64,000 nucleotides of DNA from Alphaproteobacteria bacterium (GTDB lineage: Bacteria > Pseudomonadota > Alphaproteobacteria > UBA828): positions 62,001 to 126,000 of the forward strand of contig JAJDUK010000103.1 in assembly GCA_022826665.1 (NCBI GenBank), read 5' to 3'. The notes under the pieces were generated by a model. It did not search any database and was not told the DNA's origin. It saw nothing but the letters and a program-made list of their open reading frames with translations. Below are positions 35,167 to 43,199 of the stretch, piece by piece; position 1 is the stretch's first letter; each line of letters opens with the position of its first letter. A program made the position numbers and the translations under genes.

Positions 35167-35670
35167 TTACGTCGTCGGCGCTTCTCCGGCCTGCTCGAGG
35201 ATGGTTCGAATCACCTCCTCCGACAGCCTGAAGTTACTGGCCTGTAGACGCTCCAAATAGAGTCGAACGCTCGATATGAAGCCGGCACGTTTAGCAATGA
35301 GCAGCACGCCGGCCAACCCGGTTACGGCAATGCCATGGGCTCGGGCATGTGCACGGCCCGAGGTTTCGTCCATCAGCACTAGACATCGGCCCGGATGATT
35401 GATGGCGAGCGCGAGAGTGCTGGCCTCGCCAGCGCCCAGATCAGTGAACCTATCGCGATCCGGGCGAACCGCCGCGACCTCGATCCATCCTCTCTCGATC
35501 GCTTCGGTCAGCTCGCGCGCGCCCGGCCGCCCACCGCCCGCCAACACCTCGTCGCGGACCGCGGCCGTCACCGTGACCTGGTCGAACAGCCTGCGAAGCA
35601 GATCGAATGCGCCGGCGGCGGCAAGCCCGATCAGGGGGCTCGCGTCGGCGACGACGAGTCGTTCCGCCAT
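35167..35670 (-). CDS. DUF3368 PIN-like toxin candidate
   Basis: A 167-residue DUF3368 protein, a PIN-related nuclease group usually found as toxin next to UPF0175 antitoxins. Acidic residues expected at the metal site appear in VVADASPLIGLA, LGAGEASTLALA and LVLMDETSGRA. The gene overlaps the 3' end of the upstream UPF0175 gene by 40 bases, which couples their translation. RNA target unknown; a role in plasmid-like maintenance or stress is only a family inference. Confidence 0.88.
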   Translation of the reverse strand: MAERLVVADASPLIGLAAAGAFDLLRRLFDQVTVTAAVRDEVLAGGGRPGARELTEAIERGWIEVAAVRPDRDRFTDLGAGEASTLALAINHPGRCLVLMDETSGRAHARAHGIAVTGLAGVLLIAKRAGFISSVRLYLERLQASNFRLSEEVIRTILEQAGEAPTT

Positions 35671-35996
35671 GCTTCCGCTGCTTCGGTGTCCTCACGGATC
35701 GTTGCCGCGTCGCCGTGCACCACAGGAATGCCGAGTCGCGACACGTGCTCGATGAACGCGGCGATACCGAGGCCGGAGAAGCGCGCCGCCTGACCGAGGG
35801 AAAGGCTCTGCTCGCGATAAAGCGCCGTGGCCAGCGCGCGTCTTATGCCCTCTTCGGCAAGTAGCGTATCGTCGTCGAGATGGAACAGGATGGCTTCCGG
35901 CCGGTGCCGCTTCAGTACCATAACAGGGTTTTCACGCGCGGCGCGCAGCGCCTCCGAGGGGTTGTTCTTCAACGCGCGGACGCTGACAGCTTTCAT
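35631..35996 (-). CDS. UPF0175 antitoxin with Phd-like N-terminus
   Basis: A 121-residue DNA-binding antitoxin candidate. The first 45 or so residues (MKAVSVRALKNNPSEALR, VMVLKRHRPEAILF) look like a Phd/YefM DNA-binding module, and the rest (LATALYREQSLSLGQAARF, GIAAFIEHVSRLGIPVV) matches UPF0175, which has a helix-turn-helix. It would repress its own operon and neutralise the overlapping DUF3368 protein. AGGAGG lies five bases upstream of the ATG, and a tandem repeat lies just beyond that. Confidence 0.87.
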   Translation of the reverse strand: MKAVSVRALKNNPSEALRAARENPVMVLKRHRPEAILFHLDDDTLLAEEGIRRALATALYREQSLSLGQAARFSGLGIAAFIEHVSRLGIPVVHGDAATIREDTEAAEAWRNDSSSPTRAP

Positions 35997-36011
35997 GACC
36001 GCCTCCTTTCA

Positions 36012-36034
36012 TAGGAACATATTGTAGGAACATA
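36012..36034 (-). promoter_or_regulatory. Tandem TATGTTCCTA repeat, candidate antitoxin operator
   Basis: Two identical 10-base copies, read on the minus strand as TATGTTCCTA, separated by three bases (36012-36021 and 36025-36034). They begin 15 bases upstream of the UPF0175 start, where an autoregulating antitoxin would bind. The spacing of 13 bases is a little over one helical turn. The surrounding DNA is AT-rich and also contains TACAAT, a possible -10 box. Confidence 0.5.
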
Positions 36035-36088
36035 CGCGAATGCAATGGACAAGCCGTCAATGCTGCGCCAAGACCTCTGCACCCCGAT

Positions 36089-36117
36089 TTGACGCCAGAT
36101 ACGGCCAGACATAGTTA
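36089..36117 (+). promoter_or_regulatory. Promoter for the orphan Phd antitoxin
   Basis: TTGACG at 36089-36094 and TAGTTA at 36112-36117 with a 17-base spacer. The ATG of the antitoxin begins six bases after the -10 box, close to where transcription should start, and no clear ribosome site exists, so the message may be leaderless. Confidence 0.5.
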
Positions 36118-36123
36118 GGCCCC

Positions 36124-36381
36124 ATGCGCGTAGTCAACATCAGCCAAGCGAAGAGCCATCTCTCGCGTCTCGTCGAGGAGGCAGCCGGCGGGGAGGAAAT
36201 CGTCATTACCAAGCACAACCGGCCGATGGCGCGTCTGATCGCGCTGGAAGCCTCGACGCGCCCGCGCAAGCCCGGCGGCTGGGAAGGCCAAGTCTGGATG
36301 GCCGACGAGTTCGACGCCCCACTCCCGAAAGAGCTGGAGATGGGATTCTACGGCGACGGTAGCGAGCCTCCCGCTTCTTGA
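36124..36381 (+). CDS. Phd/YefM-family antitoxin, without an intact toxin
   Basis: An 85-residue antitoxin of the Phd family: MRVVNISQAKSHLSRLVEE forms the DNA-binding part, ITKHNRPMARLIAL completes the dimer, and the C-terminal tail (VWMADEFDAPLPKELEMGFYG) is of the kind that wraps a VapC-type PIN toxin. No intact PIN gene follows; the next complete gene is an SDR. A short downstream frame overlapping its 3' end resembles the first residues of a PIN domain. It may be a solitary regulator or protect against related toxins. Confidence 0.85.
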   Translation: MRVVNISQAKSHLSRLVEEAAGGEEIVITKHNRPMARLIALEASTRPRKPGGWEGQVWMADEFDAPLPKELEMGFYGDGSEPPAS

Positions 36382-36457
36382 TGCCCGCGCGTGCCTCTGC
36401 TGGCATTCCTGGCACCCGGTGACAGACGCCGGGCAGACAAAGGAACTGACTCCATGA
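36359..36457 (+). pseudogene. Possible remnant of a PIN-domain toxin
   Basis: A frame of 32 codons ending in TGA, overlapping the antitoxin end, reads LPLLDARACLCWHSWHP. This resembles the LLDTxxxLWW start of PIN toxins that pair with Phd antitoxins, and the position is right for such a toxin. There is no start codon in frame and nothing further of the domain. The match is short and could be chance. Confidence 0.25.
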
Positions 36458-37206
36458 ACAGCATCGACCTGAACGGCTGGCGGGCCATCGTGACCGGCGC
36501 AGCTCAGGGGCTCGGGCGCGCGATCGGCGAGCGACTGCAGGCCTCGGGCGCCGCCGTCTACGTCTGGGATTTCGACTCTGCCGCTATGAAGGAAGCCCGG
36601 GCGGACTGGCCCGACGGTGGCCCTGCCGGGTGGATCGAAGTCGATGTTTCGGATCCGGATGCGGTGGAGGCAGCCCTTCGCGAAACGCAGGCGAGCGCCG
36701 GCGGCATTGACATCCTGGTCAACAACGCCGGCATCTCCGGCCCCAACATGCCGACCTGGGAATACCCCGTCGACGACTGGCGCCGTGTGATCGACATCGA
36801 CCTCAATGGCCCCTTCCTGGTGAGCCGCGCCGTGGTGCCGCTAATGAAGGACGCTGGCTGGGGGCGGATCGTCAACATCGCCTCGGTGGCCGGCAAGGAG
36901 GGCAACCCCAACGCTCCCGCCTACAGCGCGGCGAAGGGCGGCCTGATCGCGCTTACCAAGAGCCTCGGCAAGGAGCTCGCAGGCTCCGGCGTGCTGGTGA
37001 ACTGCGTGACGCCTGCGGCTGTGGAGACCCGCATCTTCGACCAGATGACCCAGACCCACATCGACATGATGAAGTCGAAAATTCCGCTCGGCCGCTTCGG
37101 CCTGCCGCAGGAGATCGCCGCCATGGTCGCCTGGCTCTGCTCCGAGGACTGCTCGTTCTCCACCGGCGGCGTGTTCGACCTCTCTGGCGGGCGCGCGACC
37201 TATTAG
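36454..37206 (+). CDS. Short-chain dehydrogenase/reductase
   Basis: A 250-residue SDR oxidoreductase of the classical type. It has the nucleotide motif TGAAQGLGRAIG, the NNAG structural motif (ILVNNAGIS), and the catalytic Ser (NIASVAG) with YSAAK carrying Tyr and Lys. The start is the ATG at 36454 (MNSIDLNGWRAIVTG) with AAAGGAA upstream. The sequence resembles 3-oxoacyl-ACP reductase-like and sugar or alcohol dehydrogenases; the substrate is unknown. It precedes the acetoacetate-decarboxylase-like gene by about 85 bases. Confidence 0.92.
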   Translation: MNSIDLNGWRAIVTGAAQGLGRAIGERLQASGAAVYVWDFDSAAMKEARADWPDGGPAGWIEVDVSDPDAVEAALRETQASAGGIDILVNNAGISGPNMPTWEYPVDDWRRVIDIDLNGPFLVSRAVVPLMKDAGWGRIVNIASVAGKEGNPNAPAYSAAKGGLIALTKSLGKELAGSGVLVNCVTPAAVETRIFDQMTQTHIDMMKSKIPLGRFGLPQEIAAMVAWLCSEDCSFSTGGVFDLSGGRATY

Positions 37207-37291
37207 CCGGCCTCAATTTGACCACCCCAGCCATCGCCACCACACTCGCCGCGCCCGACAAGCCACCGCGCCCAACGACGAGAGGGAGACC

Positions 37292-38056
37292 ATGAAGGAG
37301 CACGAAGAAGGCTATTCGATGCCGCTCGCGGCGCCGACCTTCACGAAGCCGCCGTTCTACGCAACGTCAGACAGCAAGATCCTGATGATGGCCTATCGCG
37401 CCGACTCCGACGCGGTCGCCTTCGAGGTGCCGGAGCCCTTGGAGCCGGTCGAGCCCAACCTCGTGCTCGCCTGGCTCGGCGACATGGGCCAGCCGACCCA
37501 CTCGGTCGAGCTCTACCACGAGTGCCTGACCGGCATCATGGTCCGCTACAAGGAATGGACCGGCTGGTACATCAACTACATCTGGGTCGACAACGACATG
37601 GCGCTCACCTTCGAGCGCGAGATCTACGGCTGGCCCGCCAACCTGTGCGATACCACGCCGCTCAAGTTCTACGGCAGCCAGGTGATCGGCCACTGCGACC
37701 GCGCCGGCGAGTGCCTCATGCGGCTCAGCATGAACGTCACCAGCCCGCCGCCGATCCGCCGCGCCGACAGCGCCATCGAGGACCGCTTCGCCGAGCTGGT
37801 CGACGCCGACTTCCTGCAGATCCGCAAGATCCCCAACCCCGAGGAAGGCGGCAAGCCGATCAAGCAGCTGCTCCTGATCCGGCCCGAGGACTTCGCCCTG
37901 CACGAGATCTGGACCGGCACCGGCCATCTTGAGCTCGGGCGCTCCGGCCTCTACCCGCACCTGCACAAGCTCGCGCCGGTAGAGATTCTGGAAACCTGGT
38001 ACCTCAAGGCCTCTTGGGTCGTGCCCTACCCCAAGGTGATCTGGGACAACGGTTAG
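37292..38056 (+). CDS. Acetoacetate decarboxylase-like protein without the catalytic lysine
   Basis: A 254-residue member of the acetoacetate decarboxylase superfamily. The region that normally carries the Schiff-base lysine (REIxGxPKK) reads REIYGWPANLCD, so Ala116 replaces the lysine at nearly the same position as Lys115 of the clostridial enzyme. Other family stretches (GEWTGWY-like KEWTGWYINYIWVDND, LLIRPEDFALHE) are kept, so the fold and pocket are likely intact. It cannot use the known mechanism and may bind a ligand or catalyse something else. GAGGGAG precedes the ATG. A PotD-type importer follows. Confidence 0.87.
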   Translation: MKEHEEGYSMPLAAPTFTKPPFYATSDSKILMMAYRADSDAVAFEVPEPLEPVEPNLVLAWLGDMGQPTHSVELYHECLTGIMVRYKEWTGWYINYIWVDNDMALTFEREIYGWPANLCDTTPLKFYGSQVIGHCDRAGECLMRLSMNVTSPPPIRRADSAIEDRFAELVDADFLQIRKIPNPEEGGKPIKQLLLIRPEDFALHEIWTGTGHLELGRSGLYPHLHKLAPVEILETWYLKASWVVPYPKVIWDNG

Positions 38057-38063
38057 GCTGCAG

Positions 38064-38093
38064 TTGACGATTTGGGGGCTAAAGCGCGAATAT
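38064..38093 (+). promoter_or_regulatory. Candidate promoter of the PotD-type importer operon
   Basis: TTGACG at 38064-38069 and GAATAT at 38088-38093 with an 18-base spacer, ending 23 bases before the binding-protein ATG. The -35 box is near consensus and the -10 box is weak. Confidence 0.4.
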
Positions 38094-38116
38094 CAAACGA
38101 TAACCTGGAGGGGAGC

Positions 38117-39169
38117 ATGAGCAAAATACTGCGCAAAATCGGAGTAGCGACCGGCGTCGCCGCGCTCGGTATCGTGGGCATCCTGGCAACGCAACCCGCT
38201 TCGGCGGAAGGCCAGCTCAACGTCTACAACTGGGGTGATTACATCAACCCGGACGTGCTGACCCGGTTCACCGAGGATACCGGGATCGAGGTGACTCTCG
38301 ACACCTACGGCACCAATGAGGAAATGCTGGCGAAAATTCAGGCGGGTGCCACGGGTTACGACATCGTGTTCCCGTCGGTTCACATGCGCGACATCATGCA
38401 GAAACTCGGGCTTCTGTACGATGCGAAGGTCAACACGCTTCCGGGTTTCGAGAATATCGACCCAATCGCCAAGCGGTCCAGCGTCGACCCCGAGAGCTCC
38501 TATTGCTTGCCCTATGCCTGGGGTGCGGTCGGCATCTTCTACAACAAGGCAGAAGCCGGTGAGCTTACCTCTTGGGAGGACTTCTTTGCCCTGCCTGACA
38601 AGGGCAAGAAGATCACCATGCTCGACGACTTGCGTGAGACCATCGGTGTTGCCCTCATCATGAACGGCCACTCCGTGAACACGGCGGATTCGGACGCTCT
38701 CAAGCAGGCCGAGGCCTGGCTGCTCGAGCGCAAGGACAAGATTTCGGCGTTTACCTACGACATCGTGCCGCTGGTTCAGGCCGGCGACATTGCAGCAGCG
38801 CACTGGTACGTCGGCGCGACTCTCTACACGATCCAGGAGCCCGACCGGCTCGGTTTCGTGATCCCGAAAGAGGGCGCCACGATGTATCAGGAGGACATTT
38901 GCATTCTCGAGACCGCACCGAACAAGGAGAGCGCGATCCGGTTCTTCGAGTTCTACATGCAGCCTGAGATCGCCGCGCTCAACACGCTCCAGCAGGTCAA
39001 CGGGACGGCCAACGTGCCGGCGCGCGATCTTTTGCCGGATGAGCTCAAGAACAATCCGAACACCAATCCTCCGCCGGACGTGATGGCGAAACTTCAGATC
39101 TTCGTCGATCTCGCTGACGATCTGCGCAAGTACAACCGCGTCTGGACCAAGGTGAGAACGGCCCAGTAG
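38117..39169 (+). CDS. potD: Polyamine-type ABC importer, substrate-binding protein
   Basis: A 350-residue periplasmic protein of the PotD/PotF group. A Sec signal (SKILRKIGVATGVAALG, cleavage near ASAE) is followed by QLNVYNWGDYINPDVLTRF, the typical start of mature PotD, and by YDIVFPSVHMRDIM. The acidic residues that bind amines (such as WGDY and late Glu/Asp) are plausible, but opine or other cation ligands are possible. CTGGAGGGG precedes the ATG. It heads a complete importer operon with potA, potB and potC. Confidence 0.9.
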   Translation: MSKILRKIGVATGVAALGIVGILATQPASAEGQLNVYNWGDYINPDVLTRFTEDTGIEVTLDTYGTNEEMLAKIQAGATGYDIVFPSVHMRDIMQKLGLLYDAKVNTLPGFENIDPIAKRSSVDPESSYCLPYAWGAVGIFYNKAEAGELTSWEDFFALPDKGKKITMLDDLRETIGVALIMNGHSVNTADSDALKQAEAWLLERKDKISAFTYDIVPLVQAGDIAAAHWYVGATLYTIQEPDRLGFVIPKEGATMYQEDICILETAPNKESAIRFFEFYMQPEIAALNTLQQVNGTANVPARDLLPDELKNNPNTNPPPDVMAKLQIFVDLADDLRKYNRVWTKVRTAQ

Positions 39170-39222
39170 CAAGCCGTTCTCATCGGTACACGTCGGCGAG
39201 CGGACTGAGTCCGTTACCGGAG

Positions 39223-40356
39223 ATGCCCGACACCGGACTGCCCGGTTCGGGCTCTCCGGTCGCCGAGGTGCTCGATGCCGTCAAGCGGTTCTCCGCGCCC
39301 GAAGGCGGCACGGTAACCGCGCTTGACGAAGTCTCCCTGGAGGTCAGTGCCGGCGAGTTCGTGACATTGCTCGGCCCCTCGGGCTGCGGCAAGACCACGC
39401 TGCTGCGCTGCATCAGCGGCTTTGAAGACCTCGATGCCGGCGAGGTCCGCATCGACGGCACGCCGATGACCGGCGTGCCGGCGCAACACCGGCCCGTCAA
39501 CACCGTATTCCAAACCTACGCGCTGTTTCCGCACCTGCGCGTCGAAGCCAACGTCGCCTATGGCCTCGAGGTCACGGGCGTGCCGCGCCGCGAACGCACG
39601 GTGCGCGTCGCCCAGGCCCTGGAACAGGTCGGGCTCCAGGGCCTCGAACGCCGCAAGCCGGACCAGCTATCGGGCGGCCAGCGCCAGCGGGTCGCGCTGG
39701 CGCGCGCCATCATCAACCGGCCCAAGCTCCTGCTGCTGGACGAGCCCCTGTCGGCGCTCGACCGCAACCTGCGGCATTCGATGCAGCTGGAGCTCAAGAC
39801 CCTGCAGCACGAGCTCGGGATCTGCTTCCTCTTCGTCACTCACGACCAGGAGGAAGCGCTGACGATGTCGGACCGCATCGTCGTCCTGAATCACGGCAGG
39901 ATCGAGCAGATCGGCTCGCCCGAGCAGCTCTATCACGAGCCGGCGACAAGCTTCGTCGCCGAGTTCATCGGCGACGGGGCCCTCTTCACCGGAACGATCG
40001 AAGGCGACCCGGACCCGGCGCTCGTGACCGATGATGGTCTGCGCCTCGCGATTCGGGACGGCGTGCCGGCCGGGCGCAGGATGACGATGCTGCTGCGGCC
40101 CGAGCAGCTCGACGGTGCGCCTGCAGCGCCGGACTCCGCGTTCGGCATCCTGGAGGCGACCCTCGAACAGTCCGTCTTCTACGGCGCGACACGCCAACTG
40201 GTTTGCCGGCTCGGCAACGGTGCCGCCATTACCGTCACCCCGAGCCCCGGCGCCGATGGCGACCGGCTCTACCGGGCGCAGCTCGGCGATGCGCTCAGGC
40301 TCGCCTACCGGCGCGCGGAGCCGCATTTGATCGAGGAAGCCCGCGATGGCGGTTAA
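39223..40356 (+). CDS. potA: Polyamine-type ABC importer, ATPase
   Basis: A 377-residue ATP-binding subunit: Walker A GPSGCGKTT, signature LSGGQRQRVALARA, Walker B LLLLDEPLSALD and the C-terminal TOBE-like domain (about 280-370) typical of PotA. The Q-loop region is VFQTYALFPHL. It powers the potBC permease at the inner membrane. The 3' end overlaps the potB start by 11 bases. Confidence 0.93.
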   Translation: MPDTGLPGSGSPVAEVLDAVKRFSAPEGGTVTALDEVSLEVSAGEFVTLLGPSGCGKTTLLRCISGFEDLDAGEVRIDGTPMTGVPAQHRPVNTVFQTYALFPHLRVEANVAYGLEVTGVPRRERTVRVAQALEQVGLQGLERRKPDQLSGGQRQRVALARAIINRPKLLLLDEPLSALDRNLRHSMQLELKTLQHELGICFLFVTHDQEEALTMSDRIVVLNHGRIEQIGSPEQLYHEPATSFVAEFIGDGALFTGTIEGDPDPALVTDDGLRLAIRDGVPAGRRMTMLLRPEQLDGAPAAPDSAFGILEATLEQSVFYGATRQLVCRLGNGAAITVTPSPGADGDRLYRAQLGDALRLAYRRAEPHLIEEARDGG

Positions 40357-41230
40357 GAGGGACCGGACCCGGCTCGCTGTCCTCCTCGGGCCTGTCAGCC
40401 TGTTTCTCGGCATATGTTTCATCGGCCCGCTCGTGGTGATGATCATCTTCAGTTTTCTGGAGCCCGGCCTCTACGGCGGCGTCGAATGGAACTTCTATCA
40501 CTGGAATTTCGGACGAATTCTCGGCTGGGCCGATGGCGAATGGGAGGATTTCGACTGGGTCTATGCCGAGATTTTCGGGCGCTCGGCCCGGCTTGCATTC
40601 ATAAACGTGCTGATCACTTTGGCGATTTGCTATCCCGCAGCACTGTGGGTGCGCGGGCTGCCGCGGCGCTGGCGCATGTTCGTCGTGTTCCTAATCACGC
40701 TGCCGTTCTTCGTCAGCCTGGTGGTGCGGCTGTTCGCCTGGGTGCTGATTCTTCGCCCCACCGGGTTTCTCAATTACGGCCTGGTCGGCCTCGGCGTCAT
40801 CGAAGAACCGCTCGACCTCATCTTCACGGAAACCGCCGTGCTGATCGGCATGGCCTATGTCCTGCTGCCGTTCATGTTCCTGCCGGTTTATGCGTCCGTG
40901 GAGAAACTGGATCGTTCGCTCGTCGAGGTTTCGTCGGACCTGGGCGCGAGCTCATTTCAGACCTTCTGCAGGGTGACCGTGCCGCTGACACTGCCCGGCA
41001 TCGCCGCCGGATCCGTCCTGGTGTTCATCCCCAGCTTGGGCAACTTCATCGTCCCCGACCTGCTGGGCGGCGCCAAGGTTCTGATGATCGGCAATCTGAT
41101 CGAGCAACAGTTCCTGTCGGCGCGCAATTGGCCGTTCGGCGCGGCGCTGTCGGTCATGATGATGGCCGTGATGTTCCTGTTGATTCTCATATATTTGCGA
41201 CGCATCGGACGGATGCAGACGCGGCCATGA
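40346..41230 (+). CDS. potB: Polyamine-type ABC importer, permease 1
   Basis: A 294-residue inner-membrane protein with six main hydrophobic segments and the ATPase-coupling region VSSDLGASSFQTFCRVTVPLT (EAA loop type), matching PotB. It starts inside the end of potA and its stop overlaps the potC start as ATGA. A periplasmic loop after the first segment is longer than usual (GVEWNFYHWNFGR and beyond), which is seen in some opine- and polyamine-importer permeases. Confidence 0.92.
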   Translation: MAVKRDRTRLAVLLGPVSLFLGICFIGPLVVMIIFSFLEPGLYGGVEWNFYHWNFGRILGWADGEWEDFDWVYAEIFGRSARLAFINVLITLAICYPAALWVRGLPRRWRMFVVFLITLPFFVSLVVRLFAWVLILRPTGFLNYGLVGLGVIEEPLDLIFTETAVLIGMAYVLLPFMFLPVYASVEKLDRSLVEVSSDLGASSFQTFCRVTVPLTLPGIAAGSVLVFIPSLGNFIVPDLLGGAKVLMIGNLIEQQFLSARNWPFGAALSVMMMAVMFLLILIYLRRIGRMQTRP

Positions 41231-42048
41231 AACTGCGGCTGAAGCGGCGTCTGTTCGGCACTTATGGCGTGCTGTTTCTGGTGTTCGTCTATGCGCCGAT
41301 CGTGATGATCGTCGCGTTCTCGTTCAATTCCAATCCGATAAACATGATGGTCTGGTCGGGCTTCACGTTCGACTGGTACTGGACGATCTTCGGTTATCCG
41401 ACACAGCTCAACGAGCAGACCCTTTACGTCGAGTCCACCGATCAGCTGCTCGCCGCAGTCATGAACAGCCTGATCGTCGCCGCCTCTACCACGACCATTT
41501 CGACCGTGCTGGGCACCATGACCGCGCTGGCGCTCTTTCGCTATCGCTTCCGTGCGCAGCGCTTCTACCAAGGCTTGCTCTACATGCCGATGGTGATGCC
41601 GGACATCGTTCTCGGCATCGCGCTGCTGGTTTTCTTCGTCAGCATCGGCATGTCGCTCGGGCTCTATTCGATCATCATCGGACACTGCACGTTCCTGATC
41701 TCCTACGTCTTCGTCGTCGTCAGCGCCCGCCTTGCCGGCATGGACAACGCATTGGAGGAAGCCTCCGCAGACCTCGGCGCCAGCGAATGGGTGACCTTCC
41801 GCCGCGTGACCCTGCCGCACATCGCGCCGGGCGTGGTGGGCGGTGCCTTGCTCGCGTTCATCATCTCCATGGACGACCTGGTGATCACCTACTTCATCGC
41901 CGGCGTCGATTCGACCACGCTGCCTCTCTTCATCTACGGTATGCTGCGGCGCGGGGTAAAACCCCAGATCAATGCGATCGCCACGCTGATGCTGTTGTTC
42001 ACCTTCATTATCGCCTCGCTCGGCCTCTATCTGCGCCGGCGAGGCTGA
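41227..42048 (+). CDS. potC: Polyamine-type ABC importer, permease 2
   Basis: A 273-residue permease with six hydrophobic segments, an early FSFNSNPINMMVWSGF typical of PotC and the coupling loop EASADLGASEWVTFRRVTLP. Start ATG overlaps the potB stop. It completes the importer. The DmpA-like peptidase gene begins 11 bases after its stop and probably shares the transcript. Confidence 0.93.
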   Translation: MKLRLKRRLFGTYGVLFLVFVYAPIVMIVAFSFNSNPINMMVWSGFTFDWYWTIFGYPTQLNEQTLYVESTDQLLAAVMNSLIVAASTTTISTVLGTMTALALFRYRFRAQRFYQGLLYMPMVMPDIVLGIALLVFFVSIGMSLGLYSIIIGHCTFLISYVFVVVSARLAGMDNALEEASADLGASEWVTFRRVTLPHIAPGVVGGALLAFIISMDDLVITYFIAGVDSTTLPLFIYGMLRRGVKPQINAIATLMLLFTFIIASLGLYLRRRG

Positions 42049-42059
42049 ACGACGTGGAC

Positions 42060-43145
42060 ATGCCCAAGCCGCGCGGGCGCGACCTCGGCCTGCCCTTTCC
42101 CGGAGAGACTGGCCGCCACAACGCGATCACCGACGTTCCCGGCCTTGAGGTCGGCTTCACCACCAGAATCGAGGGCGATGGGCCGCTGGTCGAGGGCCGG
42201 GGCCCGGTCCGGACCGGCGTGACCGCCATCCTGCCGCTCGGCCGGCAGCCCGAACCCGAGCCCGTGTGGGCCGGCATGTACGCGCTCAACGGCAACGGCG
42301 AGATGACCGGTACCCACTGGATCCGCGACGGCGGCTATCTGGTTGGGCCGGTCTGCATCACCAACACCCACAGCGTCGGCATCGTCCATCATGCCGCGAC
42401 GCGATGGATGATCCGGACCTACACCGAGGCCTGGCAGAACGAGCATCTCTGGGCGATGCCGGTGGTTGCCGAGACCTACGACGGCGTCCTGAACGACATC
42501 AACGGCCAGCACGTGACCGAGGCGGACGCGCTGGCGGCGCTCGACAACGCGTCCTCAGGCGCGGTGCTCGAGGGCAACGTGGGCGGCGGCACCGGGATGA
42601 TCTGCTACGAATTCAAGGGCGGCACGGGCACGGCCTCGCGCCGGCTTGCTCTCGACGGCACGGCGTTTCACGTCGGCGCCCTGGTGCAGGCCAATCACGG
42701 CATCAGGCCCTGGTTCACGGTTCTCGGCCGCCGGCTCGGCCCGCACATGCCGGAAGACCGCCTGCTCGACGCCGAGCAGGGCTCGATCATCGCGATCCTC
42801 GCCACCGACCTTCCCCTGGCACCGCACCAGCTCGCGCGGCTGGCGAAGCGTGCGGCGATCGGTATCGGACGCGGCGGGACGCCCGGCGGCAACAACTCGG
42901 GTGATATCTTCCTGGCGTTCAGCACGGCGAACCGCGGGCCGCTGCCTCAGCTTGCCGCCTTGCGGCGCGACTTCGTCATGATCAACGACGAAGCCTTCGA
43001 TCCGATTTATCTCGCCGCGGTCGAGGCCATCGAGGAGGCCGTCGTCAACGCCATGCTCGCGGCCGACGACGTGACCACGGTGCGGCCGGCGGGCCACGTC
43101 TGCCGCGCCCTCGACGGCAACCGGCTGATGGAGCTGATGGCGTAG
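42060..43145 (+). CDS. P1-family (DmpA/BapA-type) aminopeptidase
   Basis: A 361-residue Ntn-like peptidase of family P1, the DmpA/BapA/L-aminopeptidase-D-esterase group. The precursor cleaves itself before a Ser that becomes the N-terminal nucleophile, here Ser280 in TPGGNNSGD. Conserved N-terminal segments are ITDVPGLEVG and GPVRTGVTAILP, and VVAETYDGVLND also matches. Members cut D- or beta-amino acid peptides and amides. The ATG at 42060 is used; a GTG two codons upstream is an alternative. No signal peptide is visible. Its position behind an importer suggests processing of an imported amide or peptide. Confidence 0.9.
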   Translation: MPKPRGRDLGLPFPGETGRHNAITDVPGLEVGFTTRIEGDGPLVEGRGPVRTGVTAILPLGRQPEPEPVWAGMYALNGNGEMTGTHWIRDGGYLVGPVCITNTHSVGIVHHAATRWMIRTYTEAWQNEHLWAMPVVAETYDGVLNDINGQHVTEADALAALDNASSGAVLEGNVGGGTGMICYEFKGGTGTASRRLALDGTAFHVGALVQANHGIRPWFTVLGRRLGPHMPEDRLLDAEQGSIIAILATDLPLAPHQLARLAKRAAIGIGRGGTPGGNNSGDIFLAFSTANRGPLPQLAALRRDFVMINDEAFDPIYLAAVEAIEEAVVNAMLAADDVTTVRPAGHVCRALDGNRLMELMA

Positions 43146-43199
43146 GCTGTTCGGCTGCCCTTGGAACGTGGCCCCGGCTGGCCAAGGGCGCAAGCCAGG

